Part shown: positions 7,935 through 11,614 of the stretch, piece after piece
Layout of the letters: every line of letters starts with the position of its first letter
Position numbering within the stretch: position 1 is the stretch's first letter
Origin: Sediminibacterium sp.
Lineage (GTDB): Bacteria > Bacteroidota > Bacteroidia > Chitinophagales > Chitinophagaceae
Assembly (NCBI GenBank): GCA_023256555.1
Contig: JALRFB010000013.1
Location: 1 to 11,614, forward strand
Reading direction: 5' to 3'
DNA length: 11,614 nucleotides
Program-made: the position numbers and the translations under genes
The notes under the pieces: model-generated
The model's database searches: none
What the model saw: only the letters and a program-made list of their open reading frames with translations
Told to the model about the DNA's origin: nothing

Positions 7935-9197
7935 ATGGTAGATGTAATTTTAGGCCTACAATGGGGCGATGAAGGGAAGGGAAAAATAGTAGATTATTTT
8001 GCTCCTAATTATGATGTTATCGCAAGGTTTCAAGGCGGACCTAATGCAGGTCATACCTTATATGTAAATGGCACTAAAATGGTGTTGCACCAAATACCTT
8101 CTGGTATTTTTCACCAAGACAAGATTAATATTATAGGAAATGGAGTGGTATTGGATCCTGTGACTTTGAAAAAAGAATGTGATGCAGTGGCGACAATGGG
8201 CGTGGACGTAAAAAAGAATTTATTTATTTCTGAACGTACCAATATCATCATCCCTTCACATAGAGCATTGGACAAAGCTTCTGAATTAGCAAAGGGAGAA
8301 GCGAAGATTGGTTCTACCTTAAAAGGTATTGGACCAGCTTATATGGACAAGACAGGTAGAAATGCATTGAGAGTGGGTGATTTGTTGGATAAGAAATTTA
8401 TCAGCAAATACATTGCTTTAAGAATGAAGCATCAGAAGATCTTAGATAGTTATAACTTCAATGAAGATATTTCTGAAATGGAATCGGAGTTTTTCGAAGC
8501 CATTGAGTTCTTAAAAACATTGAACATTATTAATTGTGAGTACTTTATCAATGATCAAATTTCAAAAGGTAAAAAAGTATTAGCAGAAGGTGCCCAAGGA
8601 TCTATGTTAGATATCGATTTTGGAACCTTCCCATTTGTTACTTCTTCAAATACCATCTCCGCTGGCGTATGTACTGGATTGGGTATTTCTCCGAAACAAA
8701 TTGGAGAAGTGTTTGGTATAACAAAAGCATATTGTACTCGTGTTGGTAGTGGCCCATTCCCTACTGAATTATTTGACGAAAAAGGAGAAGAATTAAGGAA
8801 AATTGGATCTGAATTTGGAGCTACTACTGGAAGACCGCGTAGATGTGGATGGATCGACTTAGTAGCATTAAAATATACCTGCATGATTAATGGTGTAACG
8901 CAGATTATTATGACCAAGGCAGATATTTTGGATTCTTTCAAAGAATTAGAGCTTGGAATAGCTTATGAAATGGAAGGGAAACAAATAGATTTTGTTCCAT
9001 TTCAATTAGTTGGAACACCTGTAAAACCTATTTGGAAAAAAATGACAGGCTGGAATCTGGATTCAAGTAAGATGAAAAAAGCAGAAGAGATTCCTGCTAC
9101 GATGAAAACATATATAGAATTTATTAATAGTTATTTAGGAGTTGAAGTTAAATATGTATCCAATGGTCCTGGAAGAGACCAAATCATACACTTATAA
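7935..9197 (+). CDS. purA: Adenylosuccinate synthetase
   Basis: Joins IMP and aspartate using GTP to make adenylosuccinate, the first committed step to AMP. The start at 7935 gives 420 residues beginning MVDVILGLQWGDEGKGK, the standard PurA N-terminus; an in-frame ATG at 7881 would add 18 atypical residues and overlap rel. Catalytic Asp12 and His40 (NAGHT) correspond to Asp13 and His41 of E. coli. Other hallmarks are EGAQGSMLDIDFGT, VGSGPFPTEL, the GTTGRPRR-type loop (here ATTGRPRRCGW) and TKADILD, the guanine-recognition motif near residue 330. Full length with no lesion. The gene directly follows rel; E. coli PurA is known to be inhibited by ppGpp, so enzyme and regulator are neighbours here. 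Confidence 0.97.
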   Translation: MVDVILGLQWGDEGKGKIVDYFAPNYDVIARFQGGPNAGHTLYVNGTKMVLHQIPSGIFHQDKINIIGNGVVLDPVTLKKECDAVATMGVDVKKNLFISERTNIIIPSHRALDKASELAKGEAKIGSTLKGIGPAYMDKTGRNALRVGDLLDKKFISKYIALRMKHQKILDSYNFNEDISEMESEFFEAIEFLKTLNIINCEYFINDQISKGKKVLAEGAQGSMLDIDFGTFPFVTSSNTISAGVCTGLGISPKQIGEVFGITKAYCTRVGSGPFPTELFDEKGEELRKIGSEFGATTGRPRRCGWIDLVALKYTCMINGVTQIIMTKADILDSFKELELGIAYEMEGKQIDFVPFQLVGTPVKPIWKKMTGWNLDSSKMKKAEEIPATMKTYIEFINSYLGVEVKYVSNGPGRDQIIHL

Positions 9198-9203
9198 TTT
9201 GAT

Positions 9204-9225
9204 AAAAAAAAGCATAATTTTTTTT
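9204..9225 (+). terminator. Weak A8/T8 dyad after purA, possible terminator
   Basis: Eight A (9204-9211) and eight T (9218-9225) flank a six-base loop just after the purA stop. An all A-U stem is weak, so termination here is doubtful, though the T-run favours it. No GC-rich hairpin is seen in the 78-base spacer. Confidence 0.25.
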
Positions 9226-9259
9226 GGTAAATAAAGAAATGATTTGAAATTTTACGTTG

Positions 9260-9267
9260 TAATATTG
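9260..9267 (+). promoter_or_regulatory. Possible -7 element TAATATTG for the acidic-protein gene
   Basis: Seven of eight positions fit TAnnTTTG; it ends eight bases before the ATG at 9276. No well-spaced -33 element was found (a TTTG at 9243-9246 is only 13 bases away). A weak call, based on likeness to the other starts in this window. Confidence 0.3.
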
Positions 9268-9275
9268 AAAGACCT

Positions 9276-9629
9276 ATGGCATTGAAAACAGAAAAAGCAA
9301 AAAAGTCCGCAACCAAAAAATCAAAATTTGATGCAGCGGAAAAAGTGAGTCCAAAAGCTTCTAAGAAAAAAGCTGTTGATGATGATGAAGACGACGATTT
9401 TGATGAAGAAGTAGATGATGATTGGGGAAAGGCTGATGAAGAGGACGATAGCTGGGATCCAGACTTTGATGAATTTGATATACCAAAAAGCAAGACACCT
9501 AAAAAAGCAGGGAAAGGGAAAAAGGGGAAATCTGATGAAGAAGATGATCTTGGATTAGACGATGACCTTGGTTTAGATGACGACGATTTATTCGGAGAAA
9601 AAGACGATGATTTTGATGACGATTTTTAG
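9276..9629 (+). CDS. Small highly charged protein: Lys-rich N-terminus, Asp/Glu-rich C-terminal part, function unknown
   Basis: A 117-residue protein that I do not recognise. By my count it has 34 Asp, 11 Glu and 22 Lys. Residues 1-32 are Lys/Ala/Ser-rich and basic; 35-71 are strongly acidic with scattered aromatics (Phe, Trp); 72-86 form a second basic patch with KKAGKGKKGK; 87-117 are acidic again and contain the repeated motif DDLGLDDDLGLDDDDLF. No membrane segment or signal peptide is seen, so it is probably cytoplasmic and largely disordered. This make-up is seen in nucleic-acid or histone-mimicking acidic proteins and in charged tails of transcription or ribosome factors, but that is analogy only. 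It is likely a real gene: it has a plausible promoter and a strong terminator after it, and it fills the space between purA and a convergent gene. Confidence 0.8.
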   Translation: MALKTEKAKKSATKKSKFDAAEKVSPKASKKKAVDDDEDDDFDEEVDDDWGKADEEDDSWDPDFDEFDIPKSKTPKKAGKGKKGKSDEEDDLGLDDDLGLDDDDLFGEKDDDFDDDF

Positions 9630-9632
9630 TCT

Positions 9633-10589
9633 TTAATTCAATTGATATAAAGCATTCAAAGAGGCCTGTAAAATTTCATTTTTACGGGCCTCAAATTTTT
9701 CTAGCATTCCCTTTGGCAATTTGAGTTCATAAGATTTACCTGTTGCCAATACCTTATTCATTCCAGGGTTATCTTGGCGAAGTTGATTGATATCTAAGAT
9801 TAATATTGCTGCGATGCTTTCCAGGGAATATCTTCCATTAATTACTACTGCATCAAATTGCTTTTCCAATTTCAATTTTTGTTCCTTGTTCATTTTAACT
9901 ATTCCTTCCCTTGTTTGTAAGGGCTGAAAATGTTCTGTTTCAAAAACATACTGTGTCGCAATGAATTTTTTTACATGATTACGTGTCTCTAAGGGCAATT
10001 CATATTGAATATCCCAAAAATCCTTACTCCCTTTTTTCTTCATAGCTTGTCTTACTCTTCCAGCACCTCCATTATATGCAGCAACAACCAATAACCAATC
10101 CCCAAATTCTGCGAAAGATTCTCTTAAAATGGTAGCTGCAGCTTTGGTACTTTTTTCATAATCTGTACGCTCGTCCACCGGACTTAATTTTAAACCCAAT
10201 CTTTTTGCTTCTTCCGGCATAATTTGCCAAGGACCCACTGCTCCAGCCCAAGACACCACTCCAGCATCCAAACTACTTTCAATCACACTTAAATATTTTA
10301 ATGTTGTGGGAACTCCATTCGCAATTAATATTTGATCGTATAAATTAAAATAAGGTTTCGCCCAGGTCTTCATCTTTTGAAGCGCTGGCCCTTGTTTCTC
10401 CATATAAGATTGAATAAAATTGACCGCCTTGGGATTTAATTGGTATTGCAAATTATCAGAAGAAGTATTATTTGAACTTATAACAGTAAATAAGCTAGTG
10501 AACCCTACCCTGTCCAAAGAGTCATTTTGAGCAGTTGTTTCTTGAACAATAAAAAAAGAAAATAGTAAACAAAATAGATAAATGCGCAT
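9633..10589 (-). CDS. Secreted lytic transglycosylase, MltD-like (SLT/GH23 domain)
   Basis: Cleaves the glycan strands of peptidoglycan to form anhydromuropeptides, outside the inner membrane. I prefer the ATG at 10589 (318 residues); an in-frame TTG at 10595 adds two residues. Residues 1 to about 19 form a signal peptide with a probable cut in TTA/QND. The SLT domain covers about 85-220: catalytic Glu104 in SVIESSLDAG, then GAVGPWQIM (116-124) and AAYNGGAGRVRQA (170-182), all classic for the MltD branch. Residues about 250-295 (YSLESIAAILILDINQL ... YELKLPKGM) look like a single degenerate LysM-like wall-binding module. No lipobox Cys is seen. It starts eight bases after the gatA stop, so they are probably co-transcribed, and it converges with the acidic-protein gene with a three-base gap. 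Confidence 0.92.
   Translation of the reverse strand: MRIYLFCLLFSFFIVQETTAQNDSLDRVGFTSLFTVISSNNTSSDNLQYQLNPKAVNFIQSYMEKQGPALQKMKTWAKPYFNLYDQILIANGVPTTLKYLSVIESSLDAGVVSWAGAVGPWQIMPEEAKRLGLKLSPVDERTDYEKSTKAAATILRESFAEFGDWLLVVAAYNGGAGRVRQAMKKKGSKDFWDIQYELPLETRNHVKKFIATQYVFETEHFQPLQTREGIVKMNKEQKLKLEKQFDAVVINGRYSLESIAAILILDINQLRQDNPGMNKVLATGKSYELKLPKGMLEKFEARKNEILQASLNALYQLN
9661..9700 (+). terminator. Rho-independent terminator for the plus-strand acidic-protein gene, inside the convergent transglycosylase CDS
   Basis: On the plus strand, GAGGCCTGTAAAA (9661-9673) pairs with TTTTACGGGCCTC (9680-9692) over 13 base pairs, with one G-U wobble and a six-base loop, followed by AAATTTTT (9693-9700). 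The stem starts 31 bases after the stop at 9629. In the minus-strand transcript the wobble becomes an A-C mismatch and no U-run follows, so the structure favours the plus strand. The same bases encode residues EARKNEILQAS of the transglycosylase C-terminus. Confidence 0.75.
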
Positions 10590-10597
10590 ACGCAAAA

Positions 10598-11614
10598 TTA
10601 AGCTTTCATCATTTGTTTTGAAAATTGCAATAAAGCAGTTTCATTAAATGATTGACTCATTACTTGTAATCCGAATGGCATACCATTACTATGTTTAAAT
10701 AGTGGGATAGAAATGGCTGGTATGCCCACCAGATTAGCATACACCGTATAGATATCAGCTAAGAACATTTCTGTTGCAGAATGTTGATGACCTCCAATTT
10801 TAAATGCTGTAGAAGGCACAGTTGGAGAGACTAATAAATCGTAGTCTTTGAATACCTTATTGGTTAAATCCACCAATTGTTGTCTCACTTGTTGCGCTTT
10901 AGTAAAATAAGCATCAAAATATCCAGCGCTTAAAACAAAAGTTCCTAATAAAATTCTTCTTTGCACTTCTTCACCAAATCCTTCTGTTCTACTTAACTTA
11001 TATAACTCCGTTAAATCATCTAAAGATGTTGATGTTCTGTGTCCAAAACGAATGCCATCGAATCTTGATAAATTACTACTTGCTTCGGCAGTAGTTAATA
11101 CATAATAAGTAGGAACGAGATAGGCAAGTAAAGAAAAATCAACAGCTTCTACTATATACCCTTCCGATTGTAAAGACTCCAAAAAAGCAAGGGTTTGGCT
11201 CTTGATTTCCGGATCCAAACCTGGATGCTCCAAAGTCTCTTTGAAATAAGCAATTTTCTTGGGGCTATTTAAAGAGGTCAATTCTTTAGTAAATGCAGGT
11301 ACTGGTTTATCTGAAACCGTGCTATCAAAATTATCTGCACCAGCAATCACTTCTAAAACCAAAGCAGCATCTTCAATTGTTTTGGAGAAGATCCCTATTT
11401 GATCAAAAGAAGAAGCATAAGCAATTAAGCCATATCTAGAAATCATACCATAGCTAGGCTTTAAACCTACTACACCACAAAAATCTGCAGGCTGTCTTAC
11501 TGAACCGCCAGTATCTGAGCCAAGACTAACCATACATAAATTGGCTTGTACAGCTACTGCAGAGCCACCTGAAGATCCTCCAGGTACCAAAGTCTTATCC
11601 AATGCATTCTTCAC
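10598..11614 (-). CDS. gatA: Glutamyl-tRNA(Gln)/aspartyl-tRNA(Asn) amidotransferase subunit A, partial (N-terminus outside window)
   Basis: Amidase subunit of GatCAB, which converts Glu-tRNA(Gln) (and often Asp-tRNA(Asn)) to the amide, releasing ammonia from glutamine. The window holds the last 338 residues of about 480; the GTG at 11612-11614 is internal, within the usual VKNALDKT...VPGGSSGGS stretch, and the true start lies beyond the edge. The amidase-signature residues seen are the cis-Ser in GGSSGGS (fragment residue 14) and the nucleophile Ser in DTGGSVRQP (residue 38), 24 residues apart as in S. aureus GatA; the catalytic Lys would be in the missing part. TFVLSAGYFDAYFTKAQQVR-like and SPTVPSTAFKIGG segments are specific to GatA among amidases. 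It is the upstream partner of the transglycosylase gene. Confidence 0.95.
   Translation of the reverse strand: MKNALDKTLVPGGSSGGSAVAVQANLCMVSLGSDTGGSVRQPADFCGVVGLKPSYGMISRYGLIAYASSFDQIGIFSKTIEDAALVLEVIAGADNFDSTVSDKPVPAFTKELTSLNSPKKIAYFKETLEHPGLDPEIKSQTLAFLESLQSEGYIVEAVDFSLLAYLVPTYYVLTTAEASSNLSRFDGIRFGHRTSTSLDDLTELYKLSRTEGFGEEVQRRILLGTFVLSAGYFDAYFTKAQQVRQQLVDLTNKVFKDYDLLVSPTVPSTAFKIGGHQHSATEMFLADIYTVYANLVGIPAISIPLFKHSNGMPFGLQVMSQSFNETALLQFSKQMMKA

Noticed and set aside
8555..8941. 128-residue minus-strand frame within purA
   Set aside because: It is antisense to conserved purA motifs, with no independent signal.
9379..9475. GAT/GAC-rich simple repeat as a tandem repeat element
   Set aside because: Units are irregular mixtures of GAT, GAC, GAA and GAG in one frame; codon bias for an acidic protein explains them better than a DNA repeat.
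9131..9493. Ser-rich 120-residue minus-strand frame with long serine runs
   Set aside because: It is the complement of the Asp/Glu codon runs of the acidic-protein gene and the purA end; poly-Ser arises mechanically from GAT/GAC/GAA codons read on the other strand.
10590..10600. TAATTTTG on the minus strand at 10593-10600 as a promoter for the transglycosylase, and the TTG start at 10595
   Set aside because: The box ends only three bases before the ATG and overlaps the gatA stop, so a start site seven bases on would fall inside the coding region. The ATG at 10589 gives a normal signal peptide, so TTG is not needed.

Overview
The window looks like ordinary chromosomal, housekeeping DNA from a low-GC member of the Bacteroidota, probably close to the Chitinophagaceae (inferred from protein style, not from a search). 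Supporting signs are the AtpB with a long N-terminal secreted extension, starts without Shine-Dalgarno sequences, and several -7 elements of the Bacteroidota form TAnnTTTG. No tRNA, rRNA, CRISPR array, insertion sequence or phage gene was seen. No stretch over 300 bases lacks a gene; the longest gene-free gap is 123 bases (3657-3779).

Left part (1-3656, minus strand): an F-type ATP synthase operon read leftward as atpB-atpE-atpF-atpH-atpA, with atpA cut by the window edge. A TAnnTTTG promoter precedes atpB. A stem-loop with a U-run lies between atpE and atpF. No atpI-like gene is present upstream of atpB. Then (3780-5594, minus) comes a complete MsbA/MdlB-type ABC exporter half-transporter.

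Middle part (5639-9629, plus strand): a full-length bifunctional RelA/SpoT-family (p)ppGpp synthetase/hydrolase, diverging from the ABC gene across 44 bp; then purA (adenylosuccinate synthetase), a known inhibition target of (p)ppGpp; then a small highly charged Lys/Asp protein of unknown function. A strong candidate Rho-independent terminator for this last gene sits inside the 3' coding end of the convergent neighbour.

Right part (9633-11614, minus strand): a secreted MltD-like lytic transglycosylase preceded closely by gatA (Glu-tRNA(Gln) amidotransferase subunit A), whose N-terminal third lies outside the window.

The genes cover energy conversion, export, stringent response and purine synthesis, wall turnover and tRNA charging. 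I found no convincing undescribed multi-gene system. The most interesting signals are regulatory structures (the intra-operon hairpin after atpE, the terminator embedded in a coding region, the dyad over the atpB promoter) and the uncharacterised acidic protein.
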